Below, in pieces: positions 36,055 through 44,296 of a stretch of 64,000 bases of DNA. The DNA is from Dyella_B jejuensis (lineage in GTDB: Bacteria; Pseudomonadota; Gammaproteobacteria; Xanthomonadales; Rhodanobacteraceae): positions 1-64,000 of the forward strand of contig NZ_JADIKJ010000017.1 in NCBI RefSeq assembly GCF_044904675.1, given 5' to 3'. The stretch's first letter is position 1, and each line of letters starts with the position of its first letter. The translations under genes and the position numbers were made by a program. Under the pieces are notes generated by a model. The model was given only the letters and a program-made list of their open reading frames with translations, had not been told where the DNA came from and searched no databases.

Positions 36055-36318
36055 TCACCGTTTCGATCTTCTGTCCAATATCGGCTTTGTCATCGTCATC
36101 CATAGCCCTCCACCTACGAAAATAGACTCGAATGTGCTGACAACCAGAATACGGATAATGCGATCCAACGTTAATATCCCTTGAGCATGACTTTTAAAAA
36201 AAAACACAAGAAAGGTTGGAAGCCCAATGGCAATTCCGGCTAAAGCCACGTTTCCGAGAGCAGACCTACTTGCCCACGTCATGAATTTTGAACCAATGAC
36301 TCGTTTTAGCATATTCAT
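36055..36318 (-). CDS. small two-helix membrane protein, candidate immunity protein of the RHS protein
   Basis: A predicted 87-residue protein starting MNMLKRVIGSKF, with two hydrophobic segments (about residues 22-41, GNVALAGIAIGLPTFLVFFF, and 53-75, containing IIRILVVSTF and VGGGLW), a short lysine/histidine loop and a basic C-terminus (DRRSKR). It begins 18 nt after the RHS gene stop on the same strand, in DNA visibly poorer in GC than the neighbourhood. I recognise no family. Position, size and membrane character are those expected of an immunity protein for a membrane-acting toxin tip. The SD is weak, so it could also be a chance frame. Confidence 0.5.
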   Translation of the reverse strand: MNMLKRVIGSKFMTWASRSALGNVALAGIAIGLPTFLVFFFKSHAQGILTLDRIIRILVVSTFESIFVGGGLWMTMTKPILDRRSKR

Positions 36319-36336
36319 GATGCAAGCATCCCATCA

Positions 36337-39300
36337 TCAATTAGGACAGTCGCCAGTGTCCCACGGACCCGTGGCAGTTTGTGTCGGAATTGACTGTTGT
36401 GGAGGAGACATGGGGGGTGTTAGAGCATAGCCAGCCGCCTCACCCCCGACGCTACCGGCGGCACCACCGGCTATTGCCCCAATGGCAAGTGAGGCGATCG
36501 GCTCTCCAGCAATTGCGTCCATAGCTTCTAAACTAGCTACGCCTTCGACGCCTACGGCGGCAGCCGCAGCTTCGCCAAGCTCCACTTCCGGAAATCCAAT
36601 GATGTTGGCGACAACGGCACCCCCTAATAGAGCGCCACCAGTAATCCCAACCTCTGCGCCTGCTCCCATGTTGCTTGCTAAGTTCGGATTATAATTTGGG
36701 CTTGCATTGGGGTCCGGCGTTAACGCTAACGATCCTACCGGACACACTCCCATGCAAATCGGGTAAGCAAGTCCTCTTGGATCAGCAACATTCAACGGGT
36801 TGGTACCAACATAGGCATAGCTATTGATGCCACCGATCAATCCTAGCGGGTCGCTCTCGACATACCGTCCCGTCGCGGAGTCATAGTCCCGATTAACGTT
36901 GTAAAACAACCCTGTCTCTTCATCGAAGTACTGGCCGGGGAATCGACTATAGAACGCATTCGTCCCCGAATACGACTGCTGCCCAAACGCATTGTTCAAC
37001 CACGGCCAGCTGTAAACCGTGGTACCGCCGGTCGTCAACGCTGCCCGCAGCGTGCCCAAGTGATCTGCGTAAAGGTTATTGATACCCGGCGCGGTAACAC
37101 CCGCATCGGTAGCGCTGGCCATCACGATGCCGTCGACATAGACGTATTCGCGAAAATTCGTGGCGGTGAAGTACTCGCCATAGAGATTGCCGGTGCCGTT
37201 GGGGTCATACACCGTGGCGATCTGTCCGGTACTCGGTGTGGTGACCGTGCGCCACACACGCTGGCCGTCGCCGTTGTACTGGTATGTGGCAATCGTAGTG
37301 CTCCCGCTGGTGACGGCGGTAAGGCGATTGCGATTGTCATAGCCAAGACCCATCACCGCGCCGTTGGGATCGACCATCGCAGTGGTGTTGCCGTTGACGT
37401 CCACGTTGCGCGCCTGACCTGCGATATTGATCAACTGATGTGTGCCGGGGTTGTAGGTGTAGGTCTGCGTGCCTTGCGGCGTGGTCGTGCTAAGACGGTC
37501 ACCGGTCGGGTTATAAGTGAGGCTTTGTTCCAACGCGCCACCGGCATTGAGCGTGGCGGTGAGACGATCCAGCGGATCGTACTGGTAAGTTTCGCTGGGC
37601 GGGTTGGCGCCTGCATTGTTACCTTCGGCCTGGATGCGTCCCTTCGCATCGCGCAGGAAGTGCAGGGTAAGGCCCGTGCTCACCAAATCGGTAAGCCGAT
37701 AATTGGCGTCGTAGCTACGCGTGACCGACTGGCCGCCCGGGAACGTGTAGCCACTGACCGGCCCGAAGGGCAGATAGGTAACATTAGTAACCAGCGGCGT
37801 GAGTGTCGCGTTAGTGTAGCTGCCGTAAGGGCCGGACTGCTGGCGATAGTTGATCGTGGTGATGCGACCATCACCGTCGTGGCCGTACTGCAGATCAAAA
37901 CCTGAGGGGTATTGCAGCCATGCAACGCGGCGGCCGGGGGTGTAGGCATAACCATAAGTGTACCAAGTGCCATGGATCACCTGACGCACTTCCTGGATAT
38001 CGCCCTGATTGGTATAGCACCATGCGGTAGTGCCGGATGCATCGGTCATGCCAGTGCGGTGACCGATGTTATAACCCGTGCAGCCGCTGATCGGCGTAGC
38101 CTGATCGTACGTGTAGGTTATGTTGAGGGCAGACTGCGCCGGATAGCTCACGCCGATCAGGCGATTGAGCGCATCATACCTGTACTGCGTGATCACGCCA
38201 CGCGCGTCGGTTTTGCTGATCAGGTTGCCGGCGGCATCGAACGTGTTGCCAGTGGAGCCGGTGTCGGGGCTGACCTGTCCTGTCGCATCACCCAGGCCAT
38301 CGTAGCTATATGCGGTGTCAAGGCTGCTGGGATCGGTGACCTGAGATAGTCGGTTCAGGCTATCGTAGCCATAGGCAGTTTTGGTGTTCTGTGTTGCCGT
38401 ATCTACACCATCGTAATTATCCAGAGTCTGAACTAGGCGGTTAAGAGCGTCGTAACCCAGTTGGCGCTGAACACCTAAGGCATCGCTGCTCAGAACTAGG
38501 TTGCCGTTCGCGTCGTAGCTGTTACTGGCGGCGGCACTGAAAACCGTATTGTTAAGCCCATCGATCACGGTGATGAGTTGGCCGAGAGCGTTGTATTTCC
38601 GGGCAAGACTTTTGTGCAGGTCACCGCCACGGTCGTAGATCTGTTCACCCGTTTTATCGCCAGCCGCATCAAGCGTGTACTGAATGTAGTTGCCCAATGC
38701 ATCCGTGATTTTGTTGAGGCGATGGGCGGCGTCATAGTTGTAGGTGGTGGTGATACCATCCGGATCGGTAACAGTCTGGACTGCCCCATAAGGCGTATAA
38801 GTAAAGCTTGTCTTGGCCCCACCTACCGTGCGAGAGGCCAGCCAACCGCGTTGGGTATAGGTCATATCAGTGTTGACGCCGTTGGCATCGGTCGTACGGG
38901 TGATACGCCCATCGGCATCATAGGAAGCGATGGTAGTGACATGACTCAGCGCGTCGGTCACCTGATACAGATCTCCGAGTTGATAGCAGGCCGCGCCGGG
39001 CGTGCCGCAACTCACTGCGCTACTGCTCGTGTAATAGCTGTAGGTGGTGGTTTGCGTTAGGTCTGTGCGCGGACCAGTGGCCGTCAGAATCAACCCAACC
39101 AGCGGGCAATTACTGCTAACCGTCGAGCAATATGTGTAGGCCCAGCGACGCACCCCGGCAGGCACGGCGCCGGTACTGCTACAGCTGTAGCCGGTGGCTG
39201 CGCTGTTGGCAGGGTCAATGTCGCAGCGGGCCAATGTTTGACCAATAGCGTTATAGACCCATTGGGTACTGGCTACGATAGTGCCACCCGCATTACTGAC

Positions 39301-40887
39301 CGCGCGAGTGAGTGGAACGCGTAGTGAGGTATTCCACGTCGTGGTAATCGTTCGCTGACTGGATGTCCCCTGCGCATCCACCTCCTGATCTAGCAAGCCG
39401 GTGGCGTCGTAGGTTGTCTTTGTGACGTTGCCATTAAAGTCAGTACGTGAAGAGAGATATCCGTTGGCATCATAGGTGGCAGAAGCATTAGGCTGATGGC
39501 AAGAAGGGCCACATGGACCACTGACCGTGTTCGTATGTATGGATCCACTCGTTGTTAAAAAGCTCAACGTTACTTGAGCACCCAGGGCATATTGCGCCGT
39601 CGTGGTACCGCTACTATTGAAAGTCAACTGAGTCTGATTCACGCCAGATGGCAACGTCGACATCGTTGCTTGCCCTTGCGCGTTGTACCCTATGCTGGTG
39701 TAGCGCGTTCCGGTTTCGTCGATATCACCTGTCAGAGCATTCGGAAGATTGGTCCCTCCCGTCAGCGCGCCCTCGTTGTATACATACTGCCTGACCGAAT
39801 TATCGGGATACGTCACCTTAACTAAATTGCCGTTCGTGTCGTACGAATAGGTGATGTTTCCTCCGTCGGGCAAAGTGATGGTTTGTACGCTGTATATGGG
39901 GTAGCCGCCGTTAGGAACGGCCCCTGATTTAGGCTGACTGATCCCCGATTGAACGTAAGTAAAGGACAGCGAGCGCCCCCGCGGATCAGTAACTTTTATT
40001 AGATTCCCTGCCCATTGCGAAGGATCGCTGGCTGGTCCATACGTAAGTGTCGTGACTTCGCCATTACGATCAGTGATTGATGTCAATTCACCACTGGCGT
40101 TGTAGGTCTCCGTGTCGCGCGCAGCAGCGTCGAAGTACGTCCACCCCATCAGGGTGCCAGCGCTATTAGTTTGCGAAGTAAGCTGATCAGAAACATCTGA
40201 AGATGTTGTCCATGGACCAGATGTTGACACGGATTTAAAAGTGATTTGCTTGCCGTCAGAACGCATTGCCACGGCCGTTTCAGGCCAATCCGCGCTCGGA
40301 TCAGTCAGGGATGAGAAGATAATATTGCGGTCGAAGTTGCTTTGCCAATGTGCACCAACACTTCCAGACATAGCCGCCACATGGCTGTTGTAATATCGGT
40401 GAAAGCTTAAATCACCTAGATTTGCATCTGTATCGTCGCGATATTCGTTACCTGTTCCAAGATCAATCGGATCACCTGCACACTGGCACCCAGGATTACC
40501 GAGACTTTTACCCGGGTCATAAGGATATTCCGTCGCAGAGACCCAAACCGTTTGTCCGTCGCCGCAGGCAACGTCTACAGTCAAAATCCAATTAGTATTC
40601 GTAATTCCTGGGTACAACGTGTAATTGCAGAACGACGCAACTTGGAAACCTGCTTCACTGCAGGCATTGGTCTGCATACCGTAAAGCCAATCTGTAATGG
40701 CCGCCTGAACTGTTGCGTCAGCGGGGCCACTCTGTTGACCAGGGTGGCACGCAGGCCAAGCCTGGCTCCCCGGTGTTGCGTAAGGAGGCCCATAATACGT
40801 AGTGCCTGAACCCGTTTGAGCTCCGGCAACTCCGATAAGACAGATTGAGAGGCAAAACGCCAGCACCGCAAGACATAGGTAACGCAT
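36337..40887 (-). CDS. Sec-exported RHS/YD-repeat protein, candidate polymorphic toxin
   Basis: A 1516-residue RHS-family protein. The start at 40887 has an excellent SD (AAGGAGG) and gives a Sec signal peptide (MRYLCLAVLAFCLSICLIGV, cleavage near AGAQ), unlike type VI-delivered RHS proteins. A cysteine-containing N-terminal domain (to about 155) precedes the DUF6531-like entry motif GDPIDLGTGNEYR. YD repeats follow (many G-x-x-x-x-Y-x-Y-D-x-x-G-R/N units, about 250-1290). The conserved RHS core is RDYDSATGRYVESDPLGLIG, ending NVADPRG near residue 1372. The variable tip (about 143 residues) is rich in Gly/Ala with two glycine-zipper-like hydrophobic stretches and ends GPWDTGDCPN. It may be a pore-forming toxin domain or a truncated tip. 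Confidence 0.88.
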   Translation of the reverse strand: MRYLCLAVLAFCLSICLIGVAGAQTGSGTTYYGPPYATPGSQAWPACHPGQQSGPADATVQAAITDWLYGMQTNACSEAGFQVASFCNYTLYPGITNTNWILTVDVACGDGQTVWVSATEYPYDPGKSLGNPGCQCAGDPIDLGTGNEYRDDTDANLGDLSFHRYYNSHVAAMSGSVGAHWQSNFDRNIIFSSLTDPSADWPETAVAMRSDGKQITFKSVSTSGPWTTSSDVSDQLTSQTNSAGTLMGWTYFDAAARDTETYNASGELTSITDRNGEVTTLTYGPASDPSQWAGNLIKVTDPRGRSLSFTYVQSGISQPKSGAVPNGGYPIYSVQTITLPDGGNITYSYDTNGNLVKVTYPDNSVRQYVYNEGALTGGTNLPNALTGDIDETGTRYTSIGYNAQGQATMSTLPSGVNQTQLTFNSSGTTTAQYALGAQVTLSFLTTSGSIHTNTVSGPCGPSCHQPNASATYDANGYLSSRTDFNGNVTKTTYDATGLLDQEVDAQGTSSQRTITTTWNTSLRVPLTRAVSNAGGTIVASTQWVYNAIGQTLARCDIDPANSAATGYSCSSTGAVPAGVRRWAYTYCSTVSSNCPLVGLILTATGPRTDLTQTTTYSYYTSSSAVSCGTPGAACYQLGDLYQVTDALSHVTTIASYDADGRITRTTDANGVNTDMTYTQRGWLASRTVGGAKTSFTYTPYGAVQTVTDPDGITTTYNYDAAHRLNKITDALGNYIQYTLDAAGDKTGEQIYDRGGDLHKSLARKYNALGQLITVIDGLNNTVFSAAASNSYDANGNLVLSSDALGVQRQLGYDALNRLVQTLDNYDGVDTATQNTKTAYGYDSLNRLSQVTDPSSLDTAYSYDGLGDATGQVSPDTGSTGNTFDAAGNLISKTDARGVITQYRYDALNRLIGVSYPAQSALNITYTYDQATPISGCTGYNIGHRTGMTDASGTTAWCYTNQGDIQEVRQVIHGTWYTYGYAYTPGRRVAWLQYPSGFDLQYGHDGDGRITTINYRQQSGPYGSYTNATLTPLVTNVTYLPFGPVSGYTFPGGQSVTRSYDANYRLTDLVSTGLTLHFLRDAKGRIQAEGNNAGANPPSETYQYDPLDRLTATLNAGGALEQSLTYNPTGDRLSTTTPQGTQTYTYNPGTHQLINIAGQARNVDVNGNTTAMVDPNGAVMGLGYDNRNRLTAVTSGSTTIATYQYNGDGQRVWRTVTTPSTGQIATVYDPNGTGNLYGEYFTATNFREYVYVDGIVMASATDAGVTAPGINNLYADHLGTLRAALTTGGTTVYSWPWLNNAFGQQSYSGTNAFYSRFPGQYFDEETGLFYNVNRDYDSATGRYVESDPLGLIGGINSYAYVGTNPLNVADPRGLAYPICMGVCPVGSLALTPDPNASPNYNPNLASNMGAGAEVGITGGALLGGAVVANIIGFPEVELGEAAAAAVGVEGVASLEAMDAIAGEPIASLAIGAIAGGAAGSVGGEAAGYALTPPMSPPQQSIPTQTATGPWDTGDCPN

Positions 40888-41270
40888 GCCCCCCTCCTTG
40901 ATGCGCCGCCATTCGAATGGCCGCACTTACGCGTTTGGATGACGTGACCGGCTTACCCTTCACGAACGCGAGCCGCCCCAGATTCTGCCCCAAGACTGCT
41001 TTTGCAGTGCAACCATTGCGCGCCACTATGTGTCATTTTTTCGTGAATTGCGCGAATACCTCGTGTAGGAAAACATCCCTATTTTCTATAGGCTAAAGGC
41101 TATTTATTTAGGAAGAGTCTGATTCCATCTCATGGGCTGCGAGAGTTCTATCCGCTGCTGCAGTCATCGCATCGTGTACGAAGTCGAAGGCCAAATGGTG
41201 GGCAGTTTCAATTTGCAAGCGCAACACCGGATGAGAACTTGACTATTTCCTCAGTCATGACTTCCTTGGG
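40888..41270. other. AT-richer region upstream of the RHS gene
   Basis: Holds the RHS ribosome-binding site (CCTCCTT on the plus strand just right of 40887) and, further upstream, AT-rich DNA (about 41030-41115) that is the likely RHS promoter. No gene is recognised. The right protease-gene repeat begins at 41271. Confidence 0.4.
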
Positions 41271-41496
41271 GGTATCTGCCCATTGGGAATGCACAAAGGC
41301 GCATCCAGCACGAAAACCGCAATGCCCACATCCGTCAATGTGCGACAGCGGCGCTCATGGCGAGCGCGACCAAAACCCGAACTCCATCACCTTGGGAGCC
41401 TCTTCGCTATGCACCCGCAGCCCTATTGATCATTGCCGTGACGGCTCATGCCATCGTCATCCGGCACGATGTACCCGATGTCAGATACCTCGTATC
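41271..41496 (+). repeat. direct repeat, right copy: 5' end of trypsin-like protease gene
   Basis: Matches 35740-35980 with scattered substitutions. It lacks about 16 nt present in the left copy around the TTG start (left: ACTGACCTTGAAGCCA), so the reading frame opens instead from ATG 41357. It runs on directly into the rest of the protease pseudogene. Confidence 0.85.
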
Positions 41497-42177
41497 CGCG
41501 ACCGACTTACCGGCCCTGGTCGACCTGCCGATGGAAGGACATGGCGTATTGATCGCGAAACGATGGGTCGTCACCGCCGCGCATGCCACCGCGATGATGC
41601 GAGCCATGCCGGAGCATGATTACGTGGTGATCAACGGTAAGCGCAGAGACGTCGCCAGGATCGTCCTGTATCCCGACTACGCGGCTGCTTCGGTCACATG
41701 GGATCAACTTTTCCAGGCGATGAAATCCACGGATGTCACCACCTGGCTAGCGAGGTATGCAGCTGCCCGCGCTTCCATGCACGATATCGCGCTTATCGAA
41801 CTAACCCGCCCCGTCGAAGATGTGAGTCCCGTGGCGCGAATCCCACGGCGCCCTACCCTGGCGAACTACGCAAGGCGTACAACCAGATTACCGGCGCCAA
41901 CCAGCAATGGCTGGTCTACCGCTTCGACTGCGGTGTGAAAGCGCTTCCGTTGGAAGGCGTCGGCGGCGGTGGTGATAGCGGCGGACCCCTGCTGATCGAA
42001 GACCACGGAATATGGAAACTGGCAGGCGTAACGCATGGCCTCGACGGGAACGAAAAGATGTGGTCGCAACCCGCTCAGGCAGCTTCCGCCAGGGTATCTG
42101 CGGGCAGACTTTTTCCAGTTCCCGCATCTCCTTTCCATGCCCAATGGATCAAAGGTGTCGTGGGCAGCGCCTGGTAA
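41357..42177 (+). pseudogene. frameshifted trypsin-like (S1) serine protease
   Basis: An exported chymotrypsin-fold protease broken by frameshifts. The first frame gives a signal peptide (YAPAALLIIAVTAHA), then GVLIAKRWVVTAAHAT with the catalytic His and HDIALIELTRPVEDVSPVA with the catalytic Asp. Near 41840 homology moves to another frame, NPTAPYPGELRKAYNQITGA, which holds the Ser motif GGGGDSGGPLLI. A second shift near 42057 is suggested because GSFRQGICGQTF lies in a third frame, and PFHAQWIKGV returns near 42135. All three catalytic residues are still encoded, so decay looks recent; sequencing error is an alternative. Confidence 0.8.
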
Positions 42178-42730
42178 CATTCGCTGTGGCGAAGCTTATT
42201 AGCGCAACAGCCCCTTCGCTTCTCGTGGTGACGTAACAAATCGGATGAGCTGCGTAGATGCCCGCCTTCGCATGAGGCAAACAACAGAGACAGGATCAAG
42301 CGAGTGAAGAGATCTCCGACGTCCCTATTCCGATTCCGGATGCACTTCTTTTTAGCGATCCAGTGGCTGGCGGTACCAAGCTCGCATTGACGAACTCATC
42401 GAAATCACTTGGCTTTCATCAGCAAGGATTCGGTAAATAAAAAGTCGTCGCGACGATTCTTTCCCTTTGCGCTCACCAACCTTAATGGGAATCTAGCCAA
42501 GCGCCTGTATAAGATGGCCGTGAGCAATGCGTCCAAAGCGAGCATTTTTAATAGAACCACATAACCCTCTTGGAGCCGAGTTGCCGCGGATATACGCGGC
42601 GGCGGAATTTTCTTTCAGATGAAACCTGTTTCAGGTTATTTTGCGGACATCAAGTGGATGTGGCGCCTGTGGATTGGCTGATCCATGCCAAGCGTCAATT
42701 TAATCGAAACCGCGACAATTCGGAGGTTGT
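42178..42730. other. 553-nt intergenic region, low GC
   Basis: No gene recognised. GC content is clearly below the chromosomal average, and the compositional change continues into the beta-helix gene. The 3' end carries the SD CGGAGG 5 nt before the next start. It probably includes that gene's promoter; decayed coding sequence cannot be excluded. Confidence 0.4.
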
Positions 42731-43864
42731 ATGGAGCGACGCAAGTTCCTCGGAGTCTTTCCTATCGCTGCGGGCAGCGCATTGTTAATGCACCCCGGCC
42801 AAGTAGCTGCCCAGTCGGAACAAAACTCAGGCATATGGACCAACGTCAAAGCGCATGGAGCTGTAGGGGATGGGGCTACAGATGACACGGCGGCTATCTA
42901 TGCTGCAATTAGTGCTCTTCAGCAAAATAACGACTACCGCGGCGGTATCCTATACTTTCCGGCCGGTCAGTATAAATGTAGTTCGTCCTTATCTTTTGTC
43001 GCGTACAGCGAGGGCGATGTTCACAACATAATTGTCAGAGGCGATGGCCCACAATGTACGGTCATTGACTTTACCTCCGCAGGCTCCGCAGCTCCAGGGA
43101 TAACGTTCGATGCAGGAGCGCAATTTGGCATCGAGGATTTAATGATAAATGGCGCTCCTGGAAACGGAGTGGTCATAGGCAACGGAAATTCCGTGGGCTC
43201 TTCCAGTTATTGCTCCTTCTTCTCCTTAAAAAATCTCCGTGTACAGAATTGTGGGGGAAATGGGTTTTTCCTCATCAATGCCTACATGGGCACGGTCTCG
43301 GATTGCTGGTCGGCATCCAATGGCGATATAGGTTTTCTTTTTGCCGGCTACCACACTTCGATCGATGTGAATCGATGCTATGCAAGCTCCAACACAGGGA
43401 TTGGTTGGTCGTTGAATGGCATGACATATTCATCATTTACAGCCTGCGGCTCCGATAAAAATGTTTGGGGCTACGCAATGACAAATATGGTCGGAGTAGC
43501 GTTTAACGCATGTGGCGCCGAGAGCAATCAGTGCGAAGGTTGGCTACTCCAAACTAGCACATCCTCAATAAGTGGCCTTCCACCCCAAGTCAATGATATC
43601 CATGGCGTAACGTTTACATCTTGCTCCAGTTACTTTAACAGTCAAAAGGGCGCAAATGCATTCGGATCACACATCGCCGCCCTTGCGCAGGACGGAAGGC
43701 CGATCCAGTTTAAAATCTCTGGAAACACTTCGTTCTGCAATCCTGGTTCCAGTGTAAGCATGGTGCTAAATGGGAGCGCCGGTGCAATTACCGTCTATGA
43801 CGAACTTTCATACTTTGATGGGACATGGGTGACATCGGGCTCGGTAACACGCAAGACATTTTGA
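42731..43864 (+). CDS. Tat-type exported right-handed beta-helix protein (pectate lyase superfamily)
   Basis: A 377-residue protein. The N-terminus MERRKFLGVFPIAAGSALLM is a twin-arginine-like signal peptide. The mature protein opens with the pectate_lyase_3/GH28-like signature NVKAHGAVGDGATDDTAAI and GGILYFPAGQY, followed by repeated short strands typical of a right-handed beta-helix (NLRVQNCGGNGFFLINAYMG and similar). Such proteins bind or cleave polysaccharides; the same fold is used in phage tail spikes. Catalytic acids cannot be assigned. The base composition is far lower in GC than flanking genes, indicating recent acquisition. SD GGAGG is 5 nt upstream. Confidence 0.75.
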   Translation: MERRKFLGVFPIAAGSALLMHPGQVAAQSEQNSGIWTNVKAHGAVGDGATDDTAAIYAAISALQQNNDYRGGILYFPAGQYKCSSSLSFVAYSEGDVHNIIVRGDGPQCTVIDFTSAGSAAPGITFDAGAQFGIEDLMINGAPGNGVVIGNGNSVGSSSYCSFFSLKNLRVQNCGGNGFFLINAYMGTVSDCWSASNGDIGFLFAGYHTSIDVNRCYASSNTGIGWSLNGMTYSSFTACGSDKNVWGYAMTNMVGVAFNACGAESNQCEGWLLQTSTSSISGLPPQVNDIHGVTFTSCSSYFNSQKGANAFGSHIAALAQDGRPIQFKISGNTSFCNPGSSVSMVLNGSAGAITVYDELSYFDGTWVTSGSVTRKTF

Positions 43865-44110
43865 TCCACTTGAAACGATGACGGCGTTACCTCGATCCAC
43901 GAGATGGTGTCCGCCACCCGCAGCAGACACTCATCCAATCCAAGCCCCAGCATGAATGCGAGCCGCTTGATCCAGACGGCTCTTCTCGGTATTTGCGAGC
44001 GCTGCCCGTCCGCAGCCAGCATCCACAATCAAGTCACCTTTCCCAAGCGCGACCCAGCAATGGCGCGACTTCGCGACATGAACGCCCAGTCGACATTGAA
44101 TATGTGCTGA
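43865..44110. other. intergenic region between the beta-helix gene and tRNA-Asn
   Basis: GC content returns to the chromosomal level here, marking the right edge of the low-GC insert. Short open frames on both strands show no recognisable domain. Confidence 0.4.
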
Positions 44111-44145
44111 AAAATAAAAAGGGCCTACCGCGAGGTAAGCCCTTG
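44111..44145 (-). terminator. terminator of the tRNA-Asn transcript
   Basis: Read on the minus strand, the stem AAGGGCTTACC/GGTAGGCCCTT with loop TCGC is followed by TTTTATTTT, 6 nt after the tRNA 3' end. Confidence 0.88.
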
Positions 44146-44150
44146 ATATT

Positions 44151-44227
44151 TGGCGCCCGAAGTTGGACTCGAACCAACGACCCCCTGATTAACAGTCAAG
44201 TGCTCTAACCGGCTGAGCTATTCGGGC
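44151..44227 (-). tRNA. tRNA-Asn (anticodon GTT), CCA encoded
   Basis: On the minus strand the acceptor stem GCCCGAA pairs with TTCGGGC, followed by discriminator G and encoded CCA. The D-arm GCTCAGCCGGTTAGAGC, the anticodon loop CTGTTAA (anticodon GTT) and the T-arm with GTTCGAGTC are all present. A terminator follows. It borders the low-GC accessory region. Confidence 0.96.
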
Positions 44228-44296
44228 GGGGAGCTGCATAGTTTGGGGAATCCGGGGCCGGCCTGTCAAGCCGGCGACCGGCTTTCTCAACCGACT

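Noticed and set aside
43795..44028. 77-residue minus-strand open frame after the beta-helix gene
   Set aside because: It straddles the compositional boundary, has no domain or convincing RBS, and its end overlaps the beta-helix gene.
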